Assembly (NCBI GenBank): GCA_029781135.1
Contig: JAKOXH010000051.1
Location: 1 to 64,000, forward strand
Direction of reading: 5' to 3'
Length of the DNA: 64,000 bases
Origin: Planctomycetota bacterium
GTDB taxonomy: Bacteria; Planctomycetota; Planctomycetia; Pirellulales; Lacipirellulaceae
The position numbers and the translations under genes were made by a program. Positions 7,108-16,341 of the stretch are shown in pieces. The notes below the pieces were generated by a model. It was given only the letters and a program-made list of their open reading frames with translations. It was not told the origin of the DNA and did no database searches. How positions within the stretch are numbered: position 1 is the stretch's first letter; every line of letters starts with the position of its first letter.

Positions 7108-8859
7108 TTACAGCGTGCCGCGTCGCGAGACGGCGCTCCGCAGCGGCGGCCGCACGCGATGATGATACGGGTCATCAGTTTCAATTTGGCAGTGGTAGAT
7201 TTCGATTAGCCGGAGCATAGCCGCCTCGGCAGTCGGTGTGTCCAAGCTGCCGCCCACGAAGCGCTCGCGATCGAGGATGGCCCGCAGATGGAGCAGCTCC
7301 CATCGCCAATTCTGCTTCGCCCAAGCGGGCAAGCGGGCATCGACGCGTTCTGCCAAATAGCAAGCGTGTCTGGCGGCCTCCAGGTCGACCGGCTGCTTGC
7401 GATAGGAAAGCGCCGCGTTCGTTTCCAAATCGTCGATCAGCGCAAGCACGTCGGCCGCCACGCCGCCGCCGAACTCGTACGCAATGTATTCCGTGAGTGT
7501 GTCGTGGGCGGTGCGCTCGGCGTCCCAATAGTACTGAACGACAATGGCCTTCGTGATGTCTTCGTAAATTCCCTCGCTGTAGGGGAACCCGCCAGAGACC
7601 TTTTGCTTCACCTGGTCCCAAAGGCGTTGGAAGCGGCGGGGCAGAGGATTGGCCCCAAAGCCCCCCCACGGCGAGTTGCCCCACATGCTGATTTCCGGAA
7701 AGTTCAAGAGGGGCAGCTGCCCCGGCACGCCCACATCAAGTGGATACCGTGGGTAGTCTTCGTGGGCATCGGCCAAAATATAGTCGACCCAGCCATTTTC
7801 TTTTTCCAATGCATCGGCCAAGCCTTGCCATTCACCTTCCGGCGGCGTATCGAACATCCATGTGCTCAGCACCGTCTTCAATTTTGGGAAATAGCTGCGA
7901 CCAAGCTCGGCAAGCTGCCGCGAGAGTTTCAAGAACCCGTTGCAGCCCCACCGCCGGCATTTTTCACATGCGCAACCGCCTTCGTCATACGGCCAGAACA
8001 CGAGGATATCGATTTCCGCTCCTGCCATTTTTTCAAAAAGCGTTCGTGCGTTGGCGAGAATGTACGCATGCCCTTCCGGGTTGCTGGGACAGATGGGATG
8101 GCCACTGTTGCCGCGGCGGTGCGTTGGATCGGGCAGCGGCACGGCGCGAATGCTCTTGGGGGCATTGATAAACCACGTGTTGTTAACGCCCGTCGCAAAC
8201 TGCAGCCCCAATTCATGTGTAGCCTTCGCATATTTGCGCAGCATCGCAATCGCGCGGTCCGCCTCAGGGTCGTCCCAGTCCTTGATGTTCAACGTCGGGA
8301 AGGCGAGCTTGATGGCATTCACGCCCCACAAGGCGATGTCCTCGGTGTAGCGGGCGATTTCCGCTGCCGAGGTCTGATGGTACCAGTTGTGAAAGTGGGA
8401 GGCGAAATACACACCGCGTAACGTGCCCCGCGGTTGCGACGTACCGCGCCAACGCGATGGCTCGAAGCCACCCGCGTATTGACTCGTGCGCAGAAACTTG
8501 CCGACGCCGTAGAGCAACCCGCGCGGCGAGCCGCCGGCAATGCGCACGCCACCGCCCCCATCGTCCACTCGAAAAGCGTCGCCCGCGAGGTTGGAGTCGA
8601 TCGTGAGCACCAGTTGAACGCCCGTGTTGCTTTCGACGACACGTGTGGGGCAGCGGGTTTCGATGCGATCTTGCAGAATCTTGAAGACGCGCCCGACGAG
8701 GGCCTGGTCTTTCGCGTCCACGCGGACCGTTAGCTCTTGCCTGATAACGCTATCTCTCTTGGCCGTCTCTGCACAGAACCCAGTGCCTGCTGACAAACCC
8801 GTTCCCAAGGCAACGGCCCCAGCGTGCTTCAAAAAGGATCGTCGATCGGGTGAAATCAT
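7108..8859 (-). CDS. TAT-exported glycoside-hydrolase-like protein (GH20b/GH67 N-domain type)
   Basis: 583 residues. A twin-arginine signal (RRSFLKHAG followed by a hydrophobic run) directs export of a folded protein. Residues about 45-130 resemble the small alpha/beta domain preceding the barrel of GH20 hexosaminidases and GH67 glucuronidases (GGSPRGLLYGVGKFLR is characteristic). The rest looks like a TIM barrel (RGVYFASHFHNWY, GVNAIKLAFP, DILVFWPYDEGGC). A C-x-C-x2-C cluster (CACEKC) follows the likely catalytic-site loop. I cannot assign a substrate or name the catalytic acids with certainty. It is the last gene of the leftward operon, 30 nt after the URO-D-like gene. Confidence 0.7.
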   Translation of the reverse strand: MISPDRRSFLKHAGAVALGTGLSAGTGFCAETAKRDSVIRQELTVRVDAKDQALVGRVFKILQDRIETRCPTRVVESNTGVQLVLTIDSNLAGDAFRVDDGGGGVRIAGGSPRGLLYGVGKFLRTSQYAGGFEPSRWRGTSQPRGTLRGVYFASHFHNWYHQTSAAEIARYTEDIALWGVNAIKLAFPTLNIKDWDDPEADRAIAMLRKYAKATHELGLQFATGVNNTWFINAPKSIRAVPLPDPTHRRGNSGHPICPSNPEGHAYILANARTLFEKMAGAEIDILVFWPYDEGGCACEKCRRWGCNGFLKLSRQLAELGRSYFPKLKTVLSTWMFDTPPEGEWQGLADALEKENGWVDYILADAHEDYPRYPLDVGVPGQLPLLNFPEISMWGNSPWGGFGANPLPRRFQRLWDQVKQKVSGGFPYSEGIYEDITKAIVVQYYWDAERTAHDTLTEYIAYEFGGGVAADVLALIDDLETNAALSYRKQPVDLEAARHACYLAERVDARLPAWAKQNWRWELLHLRAILDRERFVGGSLDTPTAEAAMLRLIEIYHCQIETDDPYHHRVRPPLRSAVSRRGTL

Positions 8860-8889
8860 CGGATACCACTCGCAGAGTTCACTTGCGTA

Positions 8890-9990
8890 CTACTCGGAAA
8901 GTCGCCGGCACCGATCGATGACCGCGATCACGCGTTCATCCGGCGTTCCCGCTTCGATATCGGCACACACCAAGTCGCACGGGCCATACTCTTGGGCGAT
9001 TCGCAGCAGGTCCGCATCGATTTCTTCGAGCGGCTTGTTTGCCAAGTCCATTGGCGTATACATGATGGCCCGCCGCGTGTTGGGGAATTGTATTTTCGCT
9101 CGGGCAAGATCGGAACCAATACCCATATCGAGGTAGGCCACGTGCGGCACTTGGGCGTAAGCGTCCAAGTACGGCGTGGCCGACCAGGCACAATTGTGAA
9201 TGCCGACGCAGCCGAACGCGGCCGCTAGGCGTTGGTCATACGGCAGCAGAAACTGCGAATACTGTCGCGGCGACACCATATTCACCAGGCAGTTGCTGAC
9301 CGTGAAGAACCGGACCGCGAAACCCGTTTCCTGCTGCCGCGCGTGCAGGCACGTGGCCGCTGCGAGCATCGTTTCGCAGACGCACTCGAACAAGTGTTCG
9401 GCCCGGTCGGGTGCCTCGATGAGATCCACGAACAGTGGCTGGCCACGGAGACGGTACGCATTGTTCAACACGCCTTGCCAATTGACGTATCCCGCAACGG
9501 TGCCTTCCGTTCGAGCGATCCAATCCACTTGATCCATGAGGTGCTGGAAGTGCGCGTTGCGATCCAAATCGGGTGGCTGCAGCCGATCGACTTCTTCATC
9601 GGAAAGGTACTTATGTTCGCAGTTGGGCCAGTTATCGGCCGCATATACAATCGGCACGCCATAAATGGCTGCCACGGTGCACGCACCATACACGCCGGTC
9701 AACATGTCAAGTGGCCGACCGCTATTGCCGAGCCGCCCGATGCTCGCACTTGGAAAGCGTCGTCGCAACAAATCTCGCATCGCGGTTACGGATTCCCGGC
9801 GATACGAAGGATCGGCGTGGTATTTCTCGGCGAAGTCGATATCCAAATGCTGGCGATACCACGCCGGCGTGAAGCCGATCTCCGGACGTAGGAATGGTTC
9901 ATCGCCCGTCGCCGGCCGCCGCGTGGCCGGCGCACCAGGAGCAATGTAACTGACCAGTTGAGGAGTCGCAGTGGCCATGGCCTCGCTCAC
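8890..9990 (-). CDS. Uroporphyrinogen-decarboxylase-like (URO-D superfamily) protein
   Basis: 366 residues. The segments VSPRQYSQFLLPYDQRL and CVGIHNCAW match the C-terminal half of the URO-D/cobalamin-methyltransferase superfamily. It is unlikely to be the haem enzyme HemE: the N-terminus is divergent and the operon partners are catabolic surface proteins. Planctomycete genomes hold many such paralogues, and a role in C1 or methyl transfer is only inference. The GTG start at 9990 overlaps the DUF1501 stop by 4 nt (GTGA), indicating translational coupling; an in-frame ATG lies at 9978. Confidence 0.72.
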   Translation of the reverse strand: MSEAMATATPQLVSYIAPGAPATRRPATGDEPFLRPEIGFTPAWYRQHLDIDFAEKYHADPSYRRESVTAMRDLLRRRFPSASIGRLGNSGRPLDMLTGVYGACTVAAIYGVPIVYAADNWPNCEHKYLSDEEVDRLQPPDLDRNAHFQHLMDQVDWIARTEGTVAGYVNWQGVLNNAYRLRGQPLFVDLIEAPDRAEHLFECVCETMLAAATCLHARQQETGFAVRFFTVSNCLVNMVSPRQYSQFLLPYDQRLAAAFGCVGIHNCAWSATPYLDAYAQVPHVAYLDMGIGSDLARAKIQFPNTRRAIMYTPMDLANKPLEEIDADLLRIAQEYGPCDLVCADIEAGTPDERVIAVIDRCRRLSE

Positions 9991-11450
9991 GCGATGATTT
10001 CCTCAATCGCCTGCCCATGGTCAATATCGAGCCGCTTTCTACCCGGCACTTCCAACTTACGCGAATCGAGGCCGAGTTGCCGTAAGATCGTCGCATGGAT
10101 ATCGGTAACGTAGTGCCGATTCTCCGTAGCGTGAAAACCAATTTCATCGGTCGCGCCGTGGACGACGCCGCGCTTCAATCCGCCGCCAGCCATCCAGACC
10201 GTGAAACCAAAAATATGGTGGTCGCGCCCGTCGGTGCCTTGCGAGCCAGGCGTGCGACCAAATTCCGTGGCGAAGAGCACTAGCGTTTCGTCCAACAGGC
10301 CGCGCTCGTCGAGATCTTCCAGCAGCGCCGCAATCGGTTGGTCGACGGCGAGTGCTTGTTTGGCATGATTGGCACGCAGTGCGGAATGAGCGTCCCACGC
10401 CCCGGCACCACCGCCGCCGTGTTGAATTTGGATGAACCGCACGCCACGTTCGACAAGCCGCCGGGCGGCCAACAACTGTTCACCGAATTCACGGCAATGT
10501 GGCAAATCGAGGCCGTATTTCTTCGTGGTGGCTTCGGTTTCTTGCGCGAAATCAACCGCATCCGGCACCGATCGTTGCATCCGGAAAGCGAGTTCGTAGG
10601 CAGCGATGCGCGCCGCAAGTACGGCGTCCTGCGGATACTCGCGTGTCCGCAGACCATTAAGCTTGCGAATCAAGTTCATGCCAAGCTGTTGTGCCGCCTC
10701 CGTGCCAGGCCGCTCCGATCGGCCGAAATCCAATGGGTTGTGCGGATCGATCCGCAGGGGCACCGCGTCGTGGGCCGGCCCCAAATATTGGCCGTCTTTC
10801 TTATTCCAATACTCCCGCGTGCCAATGGAAATGAACTGCGGCAAGTTATCGTTCAGCGAACCCAGGCCATAATGCACCCACGCGCCGAGCGTCGGAAAAT
10901 CGCCGTCGTTCCGATGCCGGCCGGTGTGAAATTGCGTTTGAGCGCCGTGATTGCTGTCGGTCGTCCACATTGAACGAATAATGGCTAACTTATCAACATG
11001 GCGAGCTATGTGCGGAAACCAGTCGCTCACTTCCACGCCGCTCTCCCCGTGCCTGCGAAAACCGACTTGCAGGGGATACAGCGTGTTTCGCTGATTGCCG
11101 TTCGCATCCGGCACCACCAGCCGTTCGATGGCCAACTTCATCGGATCCTGCACGTCAGCAAACGGCGTTTCAGCAATGGTCTTGCCAGCATACTTGGTGA
11201 GCATCGGCTTGGGATCAAAACTTTCGACGTGGCTGATCCCGCCGTTCATGAACAACCAAATCACCGTTTTCGCTCTTGGTGAAAAATGAGGGAAGCCTGT
11301 CGGCGGCGACGCGCCGAGTTCGCTGCTATAACCGTCGCGGTGCAACATCGCCGCGAGCGCGATACCCGCCAGCCCCGAACTCATGCCGCCTAAAAACGCT
11401 CGACGATCGCAATTCCGGCATTCATGCGTCCCATTCATTTGAATTGTCAT
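9987..11450 (-). CDS. DUF1501 domain protein (sulfatase-like fold), TAT-type leader
   Basis: 487 residues. The leader has DRRAFLGGMSSG followed by a hydrophobic stretch, a TAT-like export signal. The body shows DUF1501 landmarks: VIWLFMNGGISHVESFDPKP near the start, VLFATEFGRTPGSQGTDGRDHH in the C-terminal half, and the terminal LDSRKLEVPGRKRLD. DUF1501 proteins belong to the alkaline-phosphatase/sulfatase superfamily by fold and are co-encoded with PSCyt/PSD1 proteins throughout planctomycetes. Their biochemical role is not established. It lies 25 nt downstream of the PSD1 gene and overlaps the next gene by 4 nt. Confidence 0.92.
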   Translation of the reverse strand: MTIQMNGTHECRNCDRRAFLGGMSSGLAGIALAAMLHRDGYSSELGASPPTGFPHFSPRAKTVIWLFMNGGISHVESFDPKPMLTKYAGKTIAETPFADVQDPMKLAIERLVVPDANGNQRNTLYPLQVGFRRHGESGVEVSDWFPHIARHVDKLAIIRSMWTTDSNHGAQTQFHTGRHRNDGDFPTLGAWVHYGLGSLNDNLPQFISIGTREYWNKKDGQYLGPAHDAVPLRIDPHNPLDFGRSERPGTEAAQQLGMNLIRKLNGLRTREYPQDAVLAARIAAYELAFRMQRSVPDAVDFAQETEATTKKYGLDLPHCREFGEQLLAARRLVERGVRFIQIQHGGGGAGAWDAHSALRANHAKQALAVDQPIAALLEDLDERGLLDETLVLFATEFGRTPGSQGTDGRDHHIFGFTVWMAGGGLKRGVVHGATDEIGFHATENRHYVTDIHATILRQLGLDSRKLEVPGRKRLDIDHGQAIEEIIA

Positions 11451-11475
11451 CCGCGAGTCTCCACGTCGAAGGCCG

Positions 11476-14226
11476 TCAGCGAATCGTCAGGAAGTCGTTG
11501 TGATTGAGCAGCGCCCAAATGAACAGCGAGCGTGCCTTATCCGAGCCAGCTGCGGCGGCAAATTCCGGTAGCTTTCGCGACGCTTCGAGCGCGGCCACAC
11601 TTGCCTTAAGTTCGTCGGAGTTGGCTGGCGTGCCGACGATCACGCGAAACGCCCGCTGGACGAACGCCGCGTCATCCGGCGGCAGGCTCAGCTGCGCCGG
11701 CTCAGACAGCCGGCGTGCAATCTTCTCGGCGGCATCCAAAACGAGTCCGCTATTCGTAAGCGCTAATGCCTGTTGCGGCACAACGCTTTCGTCACGTCGA
11801 TAACATTCCTTGACCGCCGCCGCATCGAACGTGGTCAGGAACAAATTGCGGTCATTATTCGAATGAAAAAAGTACAAACTGCGGCGGGTGGACGTTGCCT
11901 GCCCGGCCGCTGCGATGGGCGGGCCACCCCGCTTCAAATCCAACGTACCGGCGAGCGATAGAATCGCATCTCGCACTGCCTCAGCTTCCAAGCGGATCGG
12001 ATTGCGACGCCACCAATACTTATTATCTGAGTCGATTGCCACATTTCCTTCACAGCCATCGGTTGTCGATGACATCCGGTACGTTGCTGATGTCACAATC
12101 AACTGGTGAAGGTGTTTCATATCCCAGCCGCTTTCGATGAGTTCAGCCGCCAACCAATCAAGGAGTTCAGGATTCGTCGGCGGGCTGCCCTTGCGACCGA
12201 AATCGAAAACGGTCGGCACCAACGGCGTCCCCATGTGCCGCATCCAGATGTGATTGACGGCAACGCGTGCCGTGAGTGGATTGCGGCGATCGGTCAGCCA
12301 CCTGGCCAGTGCCGATCGGCGGCCGGTAGACACCGCGGGAAAATCGGGGAGTGGATCATCGGCAGTCGATGACAGGAATCGCGTGGGCGTCCACTTCGCA
12401 CCGACGAGTGGCGTGAACTTGGCGCCGGTGGGGATTGGCGCCGACGCGGCCTGCTCCGCCTTCGCCAACGCCTCGCGGGCCGTGGCTAATTCCTTCTTGA
12501 CCGAATCCCGTTGCTCTGCTGCCGCGATAAGGAGCTTGGCGTCGAGCTCAGCGACTTTCGCTCGGGTTCGTGCCGATACCGCCGTGCGTTCTGCTCGAAC
12601 AGCTGCCTGAGTTGTCGCTTGAAGTTCCGCCTCCACTTGAGGATTGCCGTCTTGTTTGTTTTCCGCTGCCCACTTCTTTTGCGATGCCGCAATTCTCCGC
12701 TCGACCGCAGCGCGTTCCGCTCGAGCGGCGTCGTTGGCTAGTTCGGCCGCGAGCAGTTGGCCACGCGCACACTCGATGACACTTCTTTCAGCATTCTTAG
12801 CTGATTGAGCCGCGTCATAGTTCTTCGTTGCTGATTCGCGCGCCAACTCGGCCTGCGTCTCTGCCTTTTTTGCCGCGGCAAGACAACCTTCATTCACCCA
12901 CGATCGCCGCTCGGGTTGTGATGACGTTATCGGGAGCGAAACAGGCCGCACCTCAAATGTGGCGCCGCCCAGTACATTTGGCATGCCAGGTTGAATCAGT
13001 TTAGTCTTGTCGGGTAAACCTTCCTGGCCTCGTCGGAATAAGTAGGTTTCCGCCTTGGGATAGGCATCAAACACGCACGGGATGCCATCGCGCGTCAAAT
13101 CAGTTTCGCCGGGAACCATCTCCATCCGCACATGGTACGGTTCGAAAATCGCCCGCATCCGATAGTAATCCGCCTGCTCAATCGGATCGTACTTATGCTC
13201 ATGGCACTTCGCGCAGTTCATCGTGATTCCCAGAAACGCCTTGCTCACATGCTCGACGGATTCATCCATCCACTGATTGCGATTGAAGAGAAAATAATTG
13301 CGGGCCAAAAAGCCAGTCGCACGCAGTCGGTTCAAATCGTCGGGATACAGTTCATCCGCGGCCAGCATCAGCCGCACCATTTCGTCGTAGGGCATGTTCG
13401 CGTTGAGCGATTCGACGATCCAATCGCGCCAATGCCAAATATGCGGCTGACTGTTGCGAAGCTGATCACCAAGCCCCCACCAATCGCTGTAGCGCCAAAT
13501 GTCCATCCAGTGCCGCGCCCACGCCTCACCGTGCCGCGGATCGTTGATTAACCGTTGTGCGAGTTGTTCCAACCAATCGGCACTATTATCCGCCAAGCTC
13601 GCATTCAATTCTTCTTCTGCCGGCGGCAGGCCAATCAAATCGAAATACAATCGGCGGATTTGTAGCTCCCGCGACGCTTCAACCTGTGGCTTAAGATTAT
13701 GGATTTTGTGTTGATGCGCAACGAACGCATCGATCGGGTTCCGCACCCAATTGGCATCGGCTACCTTCGGCACCGGCGGACGAATAATTGGCCGAAACGC
13801 CCAGTGGTCGCGCGGATCTGCTTCGGGATGTTCATCGGACGGCGCCGTTGCGTCTTGAGCGATCCAGGTGCGAAGCAAAGCAACTTGATCGGGTTTCAGT
13901 GGTTTCCCTTCAGGTGGCATGCGCTCGGCGTCATCGCCAGACGTAACTCGGCGGATAACTTCACTACCGTCGGCATCGCCCGGCACGATGGCGGCGCCAC
14001 TGTCGCCGCCGTGGATTGCCGCCGCCGCGGTATCGAGGCGTAAGCCCGCTTCCTGCTTTCGCGCGCCGTGACAGCTGTAGCACCTTTCGACCAACAGCGG
14101 CTTGACCTGCCGAAGATAGTCCACGCGGTCTTCGGCCACCGTTCGGGCTGCTAGTGACAACGCGCCGAGAAGAGTGCAAAGACACACTCCGCAAGAATTT
14201 CGCGCTGAGCAGTGCTGGCGAGACAT
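11476..14226 (-). CDS. PSCyt1-DUF1549-DUF1553 (PSD1) planctomycete surface cytochrome-type protein
   Basis: 916 residues. After a signal peptide comes a cytochrome-type haem motif, CYSCHG (C49, C52, H53), in the PSCyt1 domain. DUF1549 follows (about residues 140-370, with a second CAKCHEHKYDP motif), then DUF1553 at the C-terminus (about 610-885, starting RSALARWLTDRRNPLTARV). Between them, about residues 440-595, is an Ala/Glu/Arg-rich stretch predicted by eye to be a long coiled coil. The protein is probably exported and may bind two haems. It leads the operon PSD1-DUF1501-URO-D-glycosidase, and such pairs are often linked to polysaccharide degradation. Confidence 0.92.
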   Translation of the reverse strand: MSRQHCSARNSCGVCLCTLLGALSLAARTVAEDRVDYLRQVKPLLVERCYSCHGARKQEAGLRLDTAAAAIHGGDSGAAIVPGDADGSEVIRRVTSGDDAERMPPEGKPLKPDQVALLRTWIAQDATAPSDEHPEADPRDHWAFRPIIRPPVPKVADANWVRNPIDAFVAHQHKIHNLKPQVEASRELQIRRLYFDLIGLPPAEEELNASLADNSADWLEQLAQRLINDPRHGEAWARHWMDIWRYSDWWGLGDQLRNSQPHIWHWRDWIVESLNANMPYDEMVRLMLAADELYPDDLNRLRATGFLARNYFLFNRNQWMDESVEHVSKAFLGITMNCAKCHEHKYDPIEQADYYRMRAIFEPYHVRMEMVPGETDLTRDGIPCVFDAYPKAETYLFRRGQEGLPDKTKLIQPGMPNVLGGATFEVRPVSLPITSSQPERRSWVNEGCLAAAKKAETQAELARESATKNYDAAQSAKNAERSVIECARGQLLAAELANDAARAERAAVERRIAASQKKWAAENKQDGNPQVEAELQATTQAAVRAERTAVSARTRAKVAELDAKLLIAAAEQRDSVKKELATAREALAKAEQAASAPIPTGAKFTPLVGAKWTPTRFLSSTADDPLPDFPAVSTGRRSALARWLTDRRNPLTARVAVNHIWMRHMGTPLVPTVFDFGRKGSPPTNPELLDWLAAELIESGWDMKHLHQLIVTSATYRMSSTTDGCEGNVAIDSDNKYWWRRNPIRLEAEAVRDAILSLAGTLDLKRGGPPIAAAGQATSTRRSLYFFHSNNDRNLFLTTFDAAAVKECYRRDESVVPQQALALTNSGLVLDAAEKIARRLSEPAQLSLPPDDAAFVQRAFRVIVGTPANSDELKASVAALEASRKLPEFAAAAGSDKARSLFIWALLNHNDFLTIR

Positions 14227-14410
14227 TTCCCAGGCCGCCGTTACGAGTCAAAACCGGAGGCAAAAAACAACGAGTCGACGCTCCGCCTATTGTCGCCGTG
14301 CGACTCGGAAACGTCTAGTAACTTGCCGAGCCACTTTCCCGTTGCACTCTAATAAGCCCGATCGGCAGATGCATCCTTGGCGGCTGCGAACGAGAGGTTT
14401 CGTAGCGTCG

Positions 14411-15166
14411 CTAAAGCCACAGTTCCGTTGCGGTTCCGCGCAGATCGAGTTCGAATTCGATATCCACCACGGGCGGACGAGTGTAGTGCCAAAGCAAACC
14501 GTGCCGCGCGCCCGACGCGAGTTGTGGCAACAGTAGATTTTGCAAATGCGGTTCGATCGGATGGACCGTGTAGACATTTACTGTTGAGACATCCCCCCAG
14601 TCGCCGCCGAGCTCGTGCAGCCGCTCTTCCATCACGCCGCAAACATAACGGGCCTTTTCGGCAATGGCGTCGATTGAGGTCTCACCTAGCCGCACGATGC
14701 GGTTACGCTCCACCGCGCCGGAGCGCACCTCGCCAGCACCCGCGACCACAAACGTGGGATGATGGGCTGTCGCGCTGGGCCGCACGAAGCTGAATGCGTA
14801 CAAAGACGGCTCTTTGATGGTCGCGGCCGCCGGGCACACATTGGTGCGGGCCACCGGATTCGCCCCGTCGACGTGGACGCCCCAATCGCCAAGCACGCCA
14901 CAATAGTCTTGGTTGAAATCGTCAAATCCTTGGACCGAAAACGGCTCGGGCGAGCGCAACTCCATCGCGCACAGCGCGGTTTTTGAGCAGTTGTGCCGGG
15001 CTAATGTCTCGGCGGCGAGCGCGAACCCAGCGCGCCACGCAATCGGCTGCCGCAGCGTCATGTGCACGATTTCAAATCCGCGGTCGGCAACTACGCCGCT
15101 CGAATACGGCACGCCACCGGGAAGGAATCGATAGTTACCACTCGGATGTTGGATCAGGTCAGACAT
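14411..15166 (-). CDS. Rid-like (YjgF/YER057c/UK114 fold) protein
   Basis: 251 residues with no export signal. The C-terminal half follows the Rid-family pattern: FVVAGAGEV, then a helix, then LGGDWGDVSTVNVYTVHP, and an ending on VVDIEFELDLRG. The N-terminal half may be a second, diverged copy. Rid proteins deaminate reactive enamine/imine intermediates, but the diagnostic arginine is not obvious here, so the activity is open. It stands alone between the PSD1 operon and the DUF1080 gene on the same strand. Confidence 0.5.
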   Translation of the reverse strand: MSDLIQHPSGNYRFLPGGVPYSSGVVADRGFEIVHMTLRQPIAWRAGFALAAETLARHNCSKTALCAMELRSPEPFSVQGFDDFNQDYCGVLGDWGVHVDGANPVARTNVCPAAATIKEPSLYAFSFVRPSATAHHPTFVVAGAGEVRSGAVERNRIVRLGETSIDAIAEKARYVCGVMEERLHELGGDWGDVSTVNVYTVHPIEPHLQNLLLPQLASGARHGLLWHYTRPPVVDIEFELDLRGTATELWL

Positions 15167-15242
15167 CTGATAGTATCAAACCAATTGCGGTGGGAGATGC
15201 GTCACATGCACTCGCCGGAGATTTCTTCACCGATTGCGCTCA

Positions 15243-16040
15243 TTACTTATGGGTCTTTTCAGAGGTACCGGCGGCAGTCTTCAAAATCTTCAACTGAATA
15301 TCCTTGAACTGTGCGGTCGTCGGCGGCCCTGTGTGCAATTGCAGCCCAAGAATTCCAGAAAAATCTTGTTGCTTAGGATCATTGTCAATCACTTCGGCTG
15401 CCAGGCGACCGTCCACTTTGAGGATCAAATGAGGCCCTTCGCAAGTGAGGTCGTATTCATGCCAATTCTCGAGCTTGAACCACGCCGGCCCATGCGCTTC
15501 TACAATATCCGTCGTTGTGGCGTTGCCACTCGCATCAAAGACGGTGCGATGGCCGCGGCGAGCTAGATCTTCCCGGCCGTGTTCATCGTAGAGCCGCACG
15601 AGCCAATCGGTGTCCAAATTGTTGTCAACCTGGTACCCTGCCAGATCGTGATTGGGCAATTCCTCGCTACGAAATTGAAAGCCGTTGTTGATGCCCTTCG
15701 ATCCGAAAACTCGCGACTTCAACTTCAATTCGAAATCGCCCAACTCGCCGCCTTGCCAGATCAAGTAGAGATTCGCTTTAAGTGGATGTTCTTTCGTGAT
15801 CTTCCCAGTAATCGCGCCGTCGTCAATACTCCAATAACTCATGTCGGCGGCCTTCCAGCCATGGAGCGTCTTGCCATCGAAAATACGCTCGAACCCACGG
15901 TCGTTGGCTGATCCCTTTTGGCCGAACGCCAGTGACGCGACTGCGAATGTACCAAATACAACCGTACACAGTGCAACGGTCGACAATGTCGCATTGCCGC
16001 CTAATGGCTGTCTGGTTTTAAGCGTGCTCATCCGTCGCAT
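15243..16040 (-). CDS. DUF1080 (3-keto-disaccharide hydrolase / LamG-like) secreted protein
   Basis: 265 residues from the ATG at 16040, which has GAGG at suitable spacing; a TTG at 16058 is less likely. A signal peptide ends near SLAFGQ. The single DUF1080 domain has FDGKTLHGWKA, GAITGKI, NNGFQFRSEE and an ending on TAQFKDIQLKIL, a jelly-roll fold. Members include hydrolases of 3-keto-glycosides, and many planctomycete members are uncharacterised. Confidence 0.85.
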   Translation of the reverse strand: MRRMSTLKTRQPLGGNATLSTVALCTVVFGTFAVASLAFGQKGSANDRGFERIFDGKTLHGWKAADMSYWSIDDGAITGKITKEHPLKANLYLIWQGGELGDFELKLKSRVFGSKGINNGFQFRSEELPNHDLAGYQVDNNLDTDWLVRLYDEHGREDLARRGHRTVFDASGNATTTDIVEAHGPAWFKLENWHEYDLTCEGPHLILKVDGRLAAEVIDNDPKQQDFSGILGLQLHTGPPTTAQFKDIQLKILKTAAGTSEKTHK

Positions 16041-16341
16041 TGTATCATCCTCAATCAACCTTGCCTGTATTTCGTAGTGGCGTCACAGATAGCGACGGCG
16101 ATTCGACAGTGATTGGACTTCCTTTTGCGGGGAACCAGTAGCTTAGTCCTTGAGAGTTTGTCGTGCAATCAAGCGTCTGCTCGTTCCCTTTCTTAGTGAA
16201 GGAAATCACAAAATGAAGAAGCTGGCTCCATCTTCCGTAGCGCACCACCCTAGTTAGTATGAAGCATTTGCAGGTCGATTACATTGGACGTACGTTAAAT
16301 GCGCTGCTGTCACCACACTCAATTGAATGGAAGGAATAGCC
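16041..16341. other. Divergent intergenic region
   Basis: About 300 bases between the leftward DUF1080 gene and the rightward hydrolase gene, so both promoters should lie here. I see no convincing -35/-10 pair, repeat or small gene. Confidence 0.5.
16329..16335 (+). promoter_or_regulatory. Shine-Dalgarno site that decides the hydrolase start
   Basis: GGAAGGA lies six bases before GTG at 16342. It overlaps the codons after the upstream ATG at 16327, which itself has no such site, so GTG 16342 is the better start. Confidence 0.6.

Noticed and set aside
7288..8421. Plus-strand open frame (377 codons) opposite the glycosidase-like gene
   Set aside because: No recognisable domain or start signal, and it is fully covered by a gene with TAT signal and conserved motifs.
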